Below, piece by piece: positions 17,343-26,867 of a stretch of DNA of 55,319 nt (positions are counted from its first letter, which is position 1; each line of letters begins with the position of its first letter). A program made the position numbers and the translations under genes. The stretch comes from an uncultured Flammeovirgaceae bacterium (lineage in GTDB: Bacteria > Bacteroidota > Bacteroidia > Cytophagales > MED-G16): contig CAJXDN010000007.1 of NCBI GenBank assembly GCA_913052485.1, positions 1 to 55,319 of the forward strand, in the 5' to 3' direction. The notes beneath the pieces were generated by a model. It searched no databases. It was given only the letters and a program-made list of their open reading frames with translations, and was not told the DNA's origin.

Positions 17343-17773
17343 TATTCTACATTTATTTCAATTGAGCTTGACATACTTTCACCAAATGATGCGTGTACCC
17401 CATCAGCAAACTGAAGAGATATAATATACTGACCAGGATCCAATTCAATGCTAGTATCTGTTTCTCCCTTACCAAAATGTAAAGTAGTGTCACTCATTGG
17501 AATGACTTCACCTTGGGGCCAGAACTTTTGATTGATAAGAATATGATGGTGGCCAAAACCTTCTTTGACAATACCTGCAGGTTCTACAACCATACCCTCA
17601 ACACCCATATCTATGAACACTGGACTTGCAACAGTAGCTCCATTTTTAGGCCATTTAAAAAAAACTTTTTTCTCAGTCACTAATTCCTGCTCTGAATTTT
17701 TATCTTCTGTAGGTTTATTTGATGAACACCCTATTAAAACTAACCCTATAAAAATGTATAATATTCGCATCAT
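17342..17773 (-). CDS. DUF4399 domain lipoprotein
   Basis: A 143-residue lipoprotein: signal peptide with lipobox LIGC (Cys16), a short charged linker, then a DUF4399 domain from about residue 37. Recognisable parts are FFKWPKNGATVASPVFI, EGFGHHHILINQ with three adjacent His, and LQFADGVHASFGESMSS. The His cluster could bind metal, which is a guess from composition. Two ATGs are adjacent (17773 and 17770). It overlaps the oxygenase start by one base and begins 3 bases after the recO stop. Confidence 0.82.
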   Translation of the reverse strand: MMRILYIFIGLVLIGCSSNKPTEDKNSEQELVTEKKVFFKWPKNGATVASPVFIDMGVEGMVVEPAGIVKEGFGHHHILINQKFWPQGEVIPMSDTTLHFGKGETDTSIELDPGQYIISLQFADGVHASFGESMSSSIEINVE

Positions 17774-17776
17774 ATT

Positions 17777-18439
17777 TTAATTAAAAATTTCCTTTAGTAC
17801 CACAGTGGAGTTTAACTTAATATTAATATCCATATGTCTACTGTAGTATTCCGTCAATAAATTTAAAACTTTATTTCTTAATATGTTATTCGAGTTATAT
17901 TTTACTTCGTAGTTTTTATTTATACAATGATCTATGAAGCGTAAGAGCTCATCCTCTGAGCCTGAGGGTGATAGCTGAGTTGATGATAAAATATCAATAC
18001 CATAAAATTTTGTCAGTTTTATAAAAAACTGAATATGAAAATTTGAGAATTGATTTTCAATATTATCAAAAGCGATAAGAGAATTAACTATAAAATTAAA
18101 TTGACTTTCATGTGTCTCGCTACTTTTTAATATTTTGGATAAGAATTCAGACATATAATAACAAACAGATATTTTCTTTATATCTGTATGTAAAGAATTA
18201 TATATAGTATCAAATTTTGCTTCTTTTATTCTCTGAATACCTGAGTTTTCTTTATAGTATATTACTAAATCTAAAATTGTCAAGGGCTGATAAAGAGCTG
18301 TGTTTTTTGATTTTGATTTTCTTATCCCATTTATAATAAATGATTGTATACTATTTTCCTCAGTATATATTTTACAGATTATAGAAGTTTCTCCATACTT
18401 AACATAACCCAATACTATTCCTCTAGTCTTAATAATCAT
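17777..18439 (-). CDS. recO: DNA repair protein RecO
   Basis: A 220-residue protein that helps RecR load RecA onto SSB-coated single-stranded DNA in the RecFOR gap repair route. The N-terminal OB fold is visible (IIKTRGIVLGYVKYGETSIICKIYTEE cut short here as about residues 2-28), followed by a helical domain with ISVCYYMSEFLSKIL near 90. The Bacteroidota type lacks the four-Cys zinc site, and none is seen here. It overlaps the porZ stop by 4 bases; recO next to porZ is a known neighbourhood in this phylum. Confidence 0.9.
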   Translation of the reverse strand: MIIKTRGIVLGYVKYGETSIICKIYTEENSIQSFIINGIRKSKSKNTALYQPLTILDLVIYYKENSGIQRIKEAKFDTIYNSLHTDIKKISVCYYMSEFLSKILKSSETHESQFNFIVNSLIAFDNIENQFSNFHIQFFIKLTKFYGIDILSSTQLSPSGSEDELLRFIDHCINKNYEVKYNSNNILRNKVLNLLTEYYSRHMDINIKLNSTVVLKEIFN

Positions 18440-20568
18440 AATACAAGAATTTTTCCAATCAAATACTCTTCGCCATCTTCTTGAGTTACAAATATTAGAA
18501 ATATACCTGGTTGGATTTTACTTCCTGTTTCCGACAGTAGGTTCCATGAAAACCCTCCTCCAATACTTTTTGTTTCATAAATTAAATCTCCTCCAATAGA
18601 TGTAACTCTTATCTTAGTAGGTGATGGCAATCCAGCAAAGTATAGCCTATCATGTTCTAATAATTTTAACGGATTTGGGTAGAAATTTATATTATCAGTG
18701 TTGATTTCAGGTCTTGTAATAGAGGTGTTTATTGATTGTAGTCCAAGATTAGTTAATACATACATCACACCTATCTGATTTGACTTTATACTTAAAACTG
18801 AATCTGAAAGAATTGGTGAACTGTCTTGGTTAAAGTGATATAGTATTTTATTTTTTTTATTATTAAATACAAAAACTCCATTGTTAGACCCCAACCAAAT
18901 ATTATTTGCATAATCAACTTCCAAAGTATTAATTTTTATTCCTCTAAATAAAAAGTTTGTACCATCATTAGGGATAATATATTCACTGTTAATTAAGTCA
19001 GACTCAGGATAATAGATTAAGCCTTCATCAGATGCTATCCATATATTTCCATCAAGATCAATCTTTATGTCATTAACTGAATTAGAATTCAGCCTTCCAT
19101 TATTAACACTCAAAATATCCGTATCTTCCGAAAACATATTATAGATTAATATTCCTATGTTAGTGCTTTCAGATATAATCCAGATATTTTCATTAATAAA
19201 CTCAAAACTTTTAGGGAAACTATTTGATAGGTAGCTGATATTATATCTCATCCATTCGCTATCTCCATCAAAAGAGAGTAAAGGATTCTCTACACCATAG
19301 TTTAAAATCCATAATTTATTATTCATAGACTTAAGGTCTGAAATATAAATATCATTTTCATTTATTTTTTCAAGTAGAGAGTTCGGTGTAAGATCGTTAA
19401 TCAATTTATTATCTGTATAGTTTATGATACCATCTTTTTTTGAGGAAATATATAATTTATCATCATGAATAGTGGCTGATGTCATCTCAGAAAATAAATT
19501 AACTTTTTTATTTCTCCACTCAAGATTACCTTCTCTCTCTGAGATAATATCGCTATCAGATAAACCAAATATGGTATTCTCATAGTTAACTAAATTATGA
19601 AAAGTTGATGCCACAGAGTTGTTTGGTGAAAAAGACATCATTTTATCTAAATTAAATAAACCATCACCCAAAGATGAAATCCAGAGCTCATTGTTGAATA
19701 CTAAAAAATCAGTAATTTGATTAATTTCTGCTGGAATTGAATAACCAATTATTTTACCATCCTCCACAAAGCCTAAATGATCATTATTTAGCTGATCGGT
19801 AGTGAGAACGTATATCTTACCATTATATTCTTTTACTTTTTTAATTTGGCGATCTATAGAGCCAAAAAATATCTTTTTATCCAAATTATAAATATTCTTT
19901 GTCGAGTAGTAATATATTAGATTATTAAACTCAAAAATTCCAATAGGGTGATCATCTAGAAAATATATTTCCTCCCACAAATTGTAATCTAAAGGATTTT
20001 GATTTACAAAATTAAAATGATAAACCTTATCATCAGACAAGACATAAATTGTACTGTCATTAACTATAGTCTTATGAATATTTTTAACTTCAGAATCATT
20101 TTCAAAGTATCTATATACTTCTTTAATGAACAAACCATCCAAAGAAACATTAAATACGCCTGATGAGGTAGAAATAAAAAGATTGTTTTTAAATAAAGAA
20201 ATTGAGTTAATATTAATTATGGAGTTGTCTTCACTTAAATTCAATATCTTTTTTTTATTCCCTGAAATGATTTCTATCGTCCCTGATGCGGTTCCTAAAA
20301 AAAAATAATTTGAATCTTGAGCTGTTGACCTAACACTTAGGTCGTCTAAATCTAAAGCATTTAAATTTCTAGATATTGAGTTATCAGATAAGTCCAGACT
20401 ATATAAACCAAGAGAAGAAAAACAATAGATGCTGTTTTCATATTTCACAATATGATAAACATCTTTTAGATTCAGGTGGAGATCCCAATCACTATCTGAA
20501 ATATATAGCTGAGAATATAACTTTATATTAATAAATAATATGAAAATTAAAATCTTATAAAATATCAT
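18436..20568 (-). CDS. porZ: PorZ-like beta-propeller protein of the type IX secretion system
   Basis: A 710-residue secreted protein with signal peptide MIFYKILIFILFINIKLYSQ. Most of the chain is two beta-propellers built of two-component-regulator-like blades (for example DNSIININSISLFKNNLFIS, DLDGNIWIASDEGLIYYP and VDYANNIWLGSNNGVFVF). The last about 80 residues form a type IX sorting-type domain beginning NINFYPNPLKLLEHDRLYF and ending near GEEYLIGKILVL. In P. gingivalis PorZ sits on the cell surface with the PorU sortase and helps deliver anionic LPS. Domain order and the recO linkage support PorZ over other propeller proteins. Confidence 0.8.
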   Translation of the reverse strand: MIFYKILIFILFINIKLYSQLYISDSDWDLHLNLKDVYHIVKYENSIYCFSSLGLYSLDLSDNSISRNLNALDLDDLSVRSTAQDSNYFFLGTASGTIEIISGNKKKILNLSEDNSIININSISLFKNNLFISTSSGVFNVSLDGLFIKEVYRYFENDSEVKNIHKTIVNDSTIYVLSDDKVYHFNFVNQNPLDYNLWEEIYFLDDHPIGIFEFNNLIYYYSTKNIYNLDKKIFFGSIDRQIKKVKEYNGKIYVLTTDQLNNDHLGFVEDGKIIGYSIPAEINQITDFLVFNNELWISSLGDGLFNLDKMMSFSPNNSVASTFHNLVNYENTIFGLSDSDIISEREGNLEWRNKKVNLFSEMTSATIHDDKLYISSKKDGIINYTDNKLINDLTPNSLLEKINENDIYISDLKSMNNKLWILNYGVENPLLSFDGDSEWMRYNISYLSNSFPKSFEFINENIWIISESTNIGILIYNMFSEDTDILSVNNGRLNSNSVNDIKIDLDGNIWIASDEGLIYYPESDLINSEYIIPNDGTNFLFRGIKINTLEVDYANNIWLGSNNGVFVFNNKKNKILYHFNQDSSPILSDSVLSIKSNQIGVMYVLTNLGLQSINTSITRPEINTDNINFYPNPLKLLEHDRLYFAGLPSPTKIRVTSIGGDLIYETKSIGGGFSWNLLSETGSKIQPGIFLIFVTQEDGEEYLIGKILVL

Positions 20569-20645
20569 TACTGATTTATTATTAATTTTAACATAGATAA
20601 ATTAATTCATATATATTTATTGTTAAACGAAAAAACTAAAAAATA

Positions 20646-21443
20646 TTGGATTTTAACTCTTCGACCCAAAGACATCTTAAGGAAATAAATAAGAAGTTTG
20701 AATCTCGTAATGTCAATGGGAAAGACATATTAGAAATTACTACATACCAGCAATTAAACCTCTTCATTCTAAAAAACCTATATGATAAGTGGGTATACAA
20801 TTTTAATTCAAACAAAATAAAATACTTTAACTATGAATCAAAGGATGTCATTCAAACATCAAAAAAACTAATGAATATATTATCAAATAATATATCAATA
20901 GATATAAATGATTTCGGTAGTCTTTTCCAAGAATCTTCAAATGACCTACTAGAGTTAGTCAGAAATCCAAAAAAATATATTAAAGAAGATTTAATTGTTG
21001 AAGAGTGGTATGACGAAGAAAAAATTAATAAAAGATCTAAATACTATTATTATCATAAAAAGCTTTTTGATATGTTAATTCATGAAATGAAAACTAAAAA
21101 TGAGGTTTCGGTAAAGTCAAGAGAGATAGTAAGATATGTTGATACTATAACTGTTGATAATAACGAGGAGCTAATAAATGATGCCTGCAATTTTTTTGAT
21201 TGTTCAAGAAACCAACTACTAGAAGTTGAAGAAAATGACTCTGAAGACTACTATAAATTCTTTTCCATGAGTAAGGGAGACGTAGATAATTTGTTATCTG
21301 AGGCTATCTCAAAAAAAAATTTCGAAGAGTCAATGAATCATATCCTAAATAATATCAATAAAAGTTATTTAAATAAGTTTTCCAGTAATGATCTCCGAGA
21401 GTTTTTTCATAAGATAAAGGAAAAAGGGTCACTATCGAGCTAA
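20646..21443 (+). CDS. Hypothetical protein, unrecognised
   Basis: A 265-residue, hydrophilic, Lys/Asp/Glu/Asn-rich protein with no signal peptide or membrane helix. I do not recognise a family. Predicted to be mostly helical; it includes an aromatic-rich stretch (YYYYHKKLFDMLIHEMK, about 133-149) and a Ser/Asp/Glu acidic stretch near 200. The first codon is TTG at 20646; the next Met is far inside (about residue 76), so the TTG start is tentative. No clear -7 box is seen in the 77-base gap shared with porZ. Its last 12 bases overlap the end of rodA on the other strand. Codon use looks like that of its neighbours, so recent transfer is not suggested. Confidence 0.6.
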   Translation: MDFNSSTQRHLKEINKKFESRNVNGKDILEITTYQQLNLFILKNLYDKWVYNFNSNKIKYFNYESKDVIQTSKKLMNILSNNISIDINDFGSLFQESSNDLLELVRNPKKYIKEDLIVEEWYDEEKINKRSKYYYYHKKLFDMLIHEMKTKNEVSVKSREIVRYVDTITVDNNEELINDACNFFDCSRNQLLEVEENDSEDYYKFFSMSKGDVDNLLSEAISKKNFEESMNHILNNINKSYLNKFSSNDLREFFHKIKEKGSLSS

Positions 21444-22694
21444 AATTGATGGCTTAACACTATTTAATTTTAAAAAGACAAATAGCAAAAGACTAAAGGA
21501 TAAGAGCGATGAGCCACCATAACTTACAAAGGGGAGGGGTATTCCAATAACAGGAAATAATCCTAGGGTCATAGATATATTAACAGAAAAATGAAATAAA
21601 TAAATTGAAAAAATAGAGTAGCCAAAAACCCTTGCGAATCTATCTTTCTGATTTTCAGATAAGAATAGAATTCTATAAAGGAAGATGATGTAGATTGTTA
21701 TGAAAAAGAAAGATCCTATAAAACCAAATTCTTCACCAATGACAGAGAAAATAAAATCAGTACTTTGAATAGGAACAAAATTTAATCCGGTCTGGGTTCC
21801 CTTCAAGAACCCTTTGCCCGTAAATCCACCAGACCCAATAGCAATTTTTGACTGAGTTATATTCCAACCAGAACCTAAAGGGTCTAAATTAGGGTTAACA
21901 AGGGTTTCAACTCTCTGCTTCTGCCTTTCAGATAACACATTATTTAAAATAAAACCCTGTCCGTTAATAACTAAAATAGCTAAAACAAGTAAAATAGAAG
22001 AGTTAATAATTTTTCTAATATCCCTTATTGATACCCCAACATAAACTAAAAATATAATAGTTATAACTATATATAGTATATAAATATCTACTAAAAGACC
22101 TAGGATAAATATTATACTCATAGAAAGAAATAGAATTAAATAATTTACCGATAAACCCTCCCTAAGAAATACTAAAAAAAAGGAAAAATAAACAAGAGCA
22201 GTTCCAGTATCTCCTTGTATCAATATAATTATAGAGGGTATAATAAATATTAATGATACCAAAAAAACACTCTTTAAGTTGTTTAATTTAATTGAAGATG
22301 AGTCAAATACCTTTGCTAATAAAAGAGCTGTTGAAAACTTAGAAAATTCTGAAGGTTGGAACTTCAAACCAAAAAAATTAAACCAGGATGAATGATTGTT
22401 AACCTCTTGACCAAAGAAAAGAACAAGAATTAAGAGTAAAAGTGAAATAAAATAAAGAGGAATTGCTAAATCAAATATAAATCTGTACTCAAGAATTGAA
22501 ACTGCAAAAAATATTATTAAGCATATTGAAATCCACATTAATTGTTTAAATGACTCGTTCTGATACGATAAAAAATTATATCCATCGGTATTCTGAGATG
22601 AGTATATAGATATAAAACCAAAAAATAAAAGCATGATGTATCCACCTGTCAGGATAAGGTCATTAGAAAAAAAATTATTTTCAATCTTCCTCAT
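21432..22694 (-). CDS. rodA: Rod shape-determining peptidoglycan polymerase RodA
   Basis: A 420-residue SEDS-family membrane protein with about ten helices. It polymerises lipid II into glycan strands for cell elongation, together with PBP2. Diagnostic segments: GLKFQPSEFSKFSTALLLAK (about 128-147) and VIGIPLPFVSYGGSSLLSF near the C-terminus, plus SKIAIGSGGFTGKGFLKGTQ in the large periplasmic loop. It overlaps the mrdA gene by 14 bases. Last gene of the mreB-mreC-mreD-mrdA-rodA unit; the 3' end overlaps the convergent hypothetical gene. Confidence 0.96.
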   Translation of the reverse strand: MRKIENNFFSNDLILTGGYIMLLFFGFISIYSSQNTDGYNFLSYQNESFKQLMWISICLIIFFAVSILEYRFIFDLAIPLYFISLLLLILVLFFGQEVNNHSSWFNFFGLKFQPSEFSKFSTALLLAKVFDSSSIKLNNLKSVFLVSLIFIIPSIIILIQGDTGTALVYFSFFLVFLREGLSVNYLILFLSMSIIFILGLLVDIYILYIVITIIFLVYVGVSIRDIRKIINSSILLVLAILVINGQGFILNNVLSERQKQRVETLVNPNLDPLGSGWNITQSKIAIGSGGFTGKGFLKGTQTGLNFVPIQSTDFIFSVIGEEFGFIGSFFFITIYIIFLYRILFLSENQKDRFARVFGYSIFSIYLFHFSVNISMTLGLFPVIGIPLPFVSYGGSSLLSFSLLLFVFLKLNSVKPSILAR

Positions 22695-24483
22695 CTATAA
22701 AGTCTCCTTTTAATACATAGTCTTCTAGCCATGTCCTTTTTATTTCTTTATTAATGAATTTTTCAGCAACTAGACTTGATATTGATGCAGCAGCCCTACC
22801 CCCCCATCCTGAGTTCTCAATATAAGCTGCAATTGCAATTTTAGGGTTAGCCTTTGGTGCAAAACCTATGAAACCTGAATGGTCATATCCAAATGGATTT
22901 TCAACTGTACTTGTCTTTCCACATAGTTCTAAATCTTTTTGAAATCCTCTACGTGCCGAACCTGACATAACAACCTCTTCCATAGCATTAACAACGTACT
23001 CGAAATGTTCACTTGAAATGTTCACTTGATTTATATCAGACTCAGGGACTTTTTCATTTCCTATCTCTAAGACAATATTTGGATTATAGTAGAAACCTCG
23101 ATTTGCTATAATCGCAGCAAGATTAGCCATTTGAATAGGTGTAACTAGTAATTCCCCCTGTCCAATACTTAGAGAATAAATATTTGAAAACTTCCACCTA
23201 TTAACACCATAATAAGTATTGTAATAATTTGAGGATGGAACAAATCCAGAATTAGTAGCTGAGATATTAAAATTTAAATTTGATCCTAAGCCAAACATTT
23301 TAACAAAATTAGACCACTCATCTAAACCAATTCGAGAGTCCACATAGGTATTAGAATTCTTATCTTGGTTAATTATAGATCGAAATAAGTTATAAAAATA
23401 ATTATTAGATGATTTAATTATTGCCTTGGATAGATCATACATACCCTCAGGAGCCAAATCCCCAATTCTATTGTTTCTAATATATACTTGCTCGTCATAA
23501 CTTACTAAATTTTCTTCAAGACCAATTAGAGATTGGATGAGCTTAAACATAGAGCCTGGAGGATAGGTAGCCATTAATGCACGATTATAAATAGGTTTTA
23601 AGGTGTCTTTTTGTAAACTAAGAAAATTTTTAGAAAAATTTCTTCCAGATAGTAAATTCGGGTTGTAAGAGGGGGAGGAAGCAATAGCTAAAATTTCTCC
23701 AGAAGAAGGCTCTAAAGCCACAACGCTGCCAACCTTTCCATCCAATAGTTTCTCAACATATAATTGTAACTGGGAATCAATTGAAATTTTTATGTTTCTC
23801 CCGTTAGATACTAGCTTATCTTCTACGCCATCATTAAAATTTCCTACAGAAATACCATTTACGTCATATAATTTAAGTTTATAACCCTTAACTCCCCGCA
23901 AATCTTTTTCGTAAGACTTTTCAATTCCTGATGTGCCAATAAGATCTCCTTGTATGTAATAGTTTGAAGTATCTAGATTTAACTGATTAGGACCAATCTC
24001 TGAAACATAGCCTAGCATATGGGATAGAATTGGTTTTTTATAAGATCTAGTTGGTTTTGGGCTGTGAAAAATTCCTTTAAAATTATAAAGTTTGCTTTGG
24101 ATAGAGGAAAATGAAGAAACATCCATCTCTCTATAAAATATTGATGGTCTGTGGATTGAATATCTTTTTGCCTTATTAATTTTTATATTCAATTCTTCCT
24201 CTGTTAATGAAAATGAAGTTAAAAACTCTAAAGTATCTTCAACCTTAAATTGTTTAGGAATTATATAAAAATCATATGTTGGCTGATTTTCAACAATAAC
24301 CGAGTCATTTCTATCAAATACAATCCCTCTTGAAGGATAAACAGATTCAAGATGAACAGTATTATTTTGTGAGAGCTCACGGTACTTATCTTCATAAATT
24401 TGAAGATTAAATAGCCTAAATGAAATGACTAAAAAAATAATTAATAGAATTAATTTAAAAATAAACGATTTATCTCCACTCAT
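22681..24483 (-). CDS. mrdA: Penicillin-binding protein 2 (elongasome transpeptidase)
   Basis: A 600-residue inner membrane protein with one N-terminal anchor, a pedestal domain (about 45-210, GTSGIEKSYEKDLRG near 183-197), and a periplasmic transpeptidase domain. Active-site motifs: SMFK with Ser311, SNN at 359-361, and the third motif which reads KTS (523-525, GKTSTVENP) instead of the usual KTG. The codon is AGT, so Ser is read unambiguously. It cross-links glycan strands made by RodA. It overlaps mreD upstream (14 bases) and rodA downstream (14 bases). Confidence 0.95.
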   Translation of the reverse strand: MSGDKSFIFKLILLIIFLVISFRLFNLQIYEDKYRELSQNNTVHLESVYPSRGIVFDRNDSVIVENQPTYDFYIIPKQFKVEDTLEFLTSFSLTEEELNIKINKAKRYSIHRPSIFYREMDVSSFSSIQSKLYNFKGIFHSPKPTRSYKKPILSHMLGYVSEIGPNQLNLDTSNYYIQGDLIGTSGIEKSYEKDLRGVKGYKLKLYDVNGISVGNFNDGVEDKLVSNGRNIKISIDSQLQLYVEKLLDGKVGSVVALEPSSGEILAIASSPSYNPNLLSGRNFSKNFLSLQKDTLKPIYNRALMATYPPGSMFKLIQSLIGLEENLVSYDEQVYIRNNRIGDLAPEGMYDLSKAIIKSSNNYFYNLFRSIINQDKNSNTYVDSRIGLDEWSNFVKMFGLGSNLNFNISATNSGFVPSSNYYNTYYGVNRWKFSNIYSLSIGQGELLVTPIQMANLAAIIANRGFYYNPNIVLEIGNEKVPESDINQVNISSEHFEYVVNAMEEVVMSGSARRGFQKDLELCGKTSTVENPFGYDHSGFIGFAPKANPKIAIAAYIENSGWGGRAAASISSLVAEKFINKEIKRTWLEDYVLKGDFIDEED

Positions 24484-24982
24484 CTCTTACTTTATTTTCA
24501 AAAAACAGATACTGAAATAATAAAATAAATACATAATTAGCAGAAGCTGAAGATACAATGAATAATAAATTATTTGCCGAAAAAAATAATTCAGACTCAA
24601 AAAGAGAGAGAATTGAAAAGAAAAGAATAATTAAGGGAGAAGAATAAATTAAATTTTGAAAAGCACCTAACTCGTAAACAGACATAATACTAATTTCTTC
24701 TGTCTTCTCTTCACCAATAATTTTTAAAACCCAAAAATTTCTAAAGTACATTACAACAATACAAGTAACAATGTAGACGCCAAGAGAATCATTAAAAATA
24801 TCAAGTAGTAACCCTGATACAAAAGATACTATCAAACTTTCTTTTGAATCTTTTTGATAATTATATAATAGAAGTATTATCAGTATTGGAGATAGGACTA
24901 TATATTTATAAAAAAGAACCTTATTTAATACAAAAATTTGTAAAAAGAATAAAAAGCTAAATAGAAAAAAATTATTTCTCAT
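24470..24982 (-). CDS. mreD: Rod shape-determining protein MreD
   Basis: A 170-residue inner membrane protein with about five hydrophobic helices, fitting MreD in length. Similarity across the family is low, so the call rests on its place between mreC and mrdA and on the pattern FVSGLLLDIFNDSLGVY (about 55-71), typical of the second helix region. It overlaps mreC by 11 bases and mrdA by 14. Confidence 0.88.
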   Translation of the reverse strand: MRNNFFLFSFLFFLQIFVLNKVLFYKYIVLSPILIILLLYNYQKDSKESLIVSFVSGLLLDIFNDSLGVYIVTCIVVMYFRNFWVLKIIGEEKTEEISIMSVYELGAFQNLIYSSPLIILFFSILSLFESELFFSANNLLFIVSSASANYVFILLFQYLFFENKVRDEWR

Positions 24983-25775
24983 CTGTTGATGTTTCTAAAT
25001 TTTTCTTCTCTTCCATTAATTTGTTATCAATTACATAGACCGAAGATAGATTAAAAAAATTTTGAGATGATGTCATACTGATGTCGTAAAAATTTGAGTT
25101 CACATCTTCATCTATAGATAAAATTTGACCCAATAATATTCCTTTTGGAAAAATACTATCAAAAGATGATGTTATAACGCTATCCCCTTTGTTGACCTCT
25201 ATGTGTTTAGGTACATATAAAAGATTAAGTTCTTCTGGGTTTTCACCAATCCAGTTTACAGAAGATAAGGTATTAGAATTACTAATTAATGATGAAACGT
25301 AATAAGACGTATTCAGAAGAGAAATGACGGTTGAGAAATTTTTTGAAACATATTTTATTTTTCCAACTACCCCAGAGTTTGAGATTACTCCCATACCTTC
25401 CCTTATTCCATCATCATAACCTTTATCGATTGTCAAATAATTTTTTTTCTTTCTAATAGAATTATTTATTACGGAAGCATCAATGAAGTCATACTGATCA
25501 TTTTTTGATAGGGGATCTTTTTCAAAGTTTATAACTCTGTCAATAAGTAATTTATTTTCAAATTGAAGGAGTTTGTTCTTTTCTCTTAAAGTGAAATATT
25601 CAGTTATGGAGCTTTGAACGTTGTATATGGAGCCCGAAATATAATTAGATGAGTTAAAATATTTTGATTTTAAGATAATATTTTCGTTTACCAGAAAGTA
25701 TAAACCTATTAAAAAGAGAGAATAAAATGTTATCGAGTAATTATATAAACCTATAAACTTAATAAGGTTACGCAT
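24972..25775 (-). CDS. mreC: Rod shape-determining protein MreC
   Basis: A 267-residue periplasmic scaffold anchored by one N-terminal helix (about 10-29), followed by a coiled coil (about 60-85, REKNKLLQFENKLLIDRVIN) and the beta-rich MreC domain with LTIDKGYDDGIREGMGVISN and GVVGKIKYVSKNFSTVISL. It links MreB inside to PBP2 and RodA outside. The start is 7 bases after the mreB stop. Confidence 0.95.
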   Translation of the reverse strand: MRNLIKFIGLYNYSITFYSLFLIGLYFLVNENIILKSKYFNSSNYISGSIYNVQSSITEYFTLREKNKLLQFENKLLIDRVINFEKDPLSKNDQYDFIDASVINNSIRKKKNYLTIDKGYDDGIREGMGVISNSGVVGKIKYVSKNFSTVISLLNTSYYVSSLISNSNTLSSVNWIGENPEELNLLYVPKHIEVNKGDSVITSSFDSIFPKGILLGQILSIDEDVNSNFYDISMTSSQNFFNLSSVYVIDNKLMEEKKNLETSTDEK

Positions 25776-25782
25776 CTATTTA

Positions 25783-26808
25783 TTAGGACATTAAAACAGC
25801 TCTAAAACCATCTATGTTTTTTAACGCAATACCTGTACCTCTTACTACAGCCCTTAATGGTTCTTCAGCTACATGAATTGGTAATTTTGTTTTCAAATTT
25901 AATCGTTTATCAAGCCCTCTAAGTAAAGCACCTCCACCAGTAAGGTAAATTCCATTATCGTATATATCTGCAGAAAGTTCAGGTGGTGAGCTCTCAAGAG
26001 CTTTAAGAACAGCTTCCTCAATTTTTGATATTGATTTATCCATTGCAAATGCTATTTCCGAATAAGTAATTTTAACAACCTTAGGGATTCCAGAAACTAA
26101 ATCTCTCCCTCTAATATCAAAATCTTCAGGAGCGTCTTTTAGCTCAGTCATTGCGGACCCTACCTCTATCTTAATTTTCTCTGCAGACCTCTCACCAATT
26201 AACAGATTATGCTGCCTTTTCATATAATCAAGAATATCATCTGTAAAACTATCTCCAGCTACCCTGATCGATTGATCTGTAACAATACCTGATAGTGCAA
26301 TTATGGCAATCTCTGTAGTTCCTCCTCCAATATCTACTATCATTGATCCAACCGGCCTCTCTATATTGATACCAATACCTATTGCTGCAGCTAAAGGTTC
26401 ATGAATCATATATACTTCTTTTGCTCCTGCGTGTTCTGCAGAATCTCTAACTGCTCTTTTTTCAACTTCAGTAATTCCTGAGGGAATACATATTACCATC
26501 CTATGAGATACGGGTAGAAACCTCTTACCACTGTCAATCATTTTAATTAAACCTCTGATCATATGCTCAGCGGCATGGAAGTCAGCGATTACACCATCTT
26601 TTAGCGGTCTAATTGTTTTAATATTCTCGTGGGTCTTCTCGTGCATCTGCATCGCCTCAGAGCCAACAGCTAAGACCTTATTTGAAATTCTATCAATTGC
26701 TATTATTGAAGGTTCATCAACTACTACAGACCCCTTGCTGATAATTAAAGTATTTGCTGTACCTAGATCGATGGCTAAATCATTATTAAAGTAATCAAAA
26801 AAGCTCAT
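25783..26808 (-). CDS. mreB: Rod shape-determining actin homologue MreB
   Basis: A 341-residue actin-fold ATPase that forms filaments under the membrane and steers the elongation machine. Phosphate 1 motif DLGTANTLI (about 15-23), phosphate 2 region MIVDIGGGTTEIAII (about 157-171), adenosine motif YLTGGGALLRGLD (about 288-300). Length and motifs are fully typical. First gene of the shape operon, with a -7 box 28 bases upstream. Confidence 0.98.
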   Translation of the reverse strand: MSFFDYFNNDLAIDLGTANTLIISKGSVVVDEPSIIAIDRISNKVLAVGSEAMQMHEKTHENIKTIRPLKDGVIADFHAAEHMIRGLIKMIDSGKRFLPVSHRMVICIPSGITEVEKRAVRDSAEHAGAKEVYMIHEPLAAAIGIGINIERPVGSMIVDIGGGTTEIAIIALSGIVTDQSIRVAGDSFTDDILDYMKRQHNLLIGERSAEKIKIEVGSAMTELKDAPEDFDIRGRDLVSGIPKVVKITYSEIAFAMDKSISKIEEAVLKALESSPPELSADIYDNGIYLTGGGALLRGLDKRLNLKTKLPIHVAEEPLRAVVRGTGIALKNIDGFRAVLMS

Positions 26809-26836
26809 ATCAATAATTTATATTGGTTTATAAATA

Positions 26837-26844
26837 CAAAAGTA
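26837..26844 (-). promoter_or_regulatory. -7 box upstream of mreB
   Basis: TACTTTTG read on the minus strand (26844-26837), matching TAnnTTTG, 28 bases before the mreB ATG. No TTG is seen at the right distance upstream. The box lies between the purH stop and mreB, so the shape genes can be expressed apart from purH. Confidence 0.5.
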
Positions 26845-26867
26845 AGAAAATATATCTTATAGTATTA

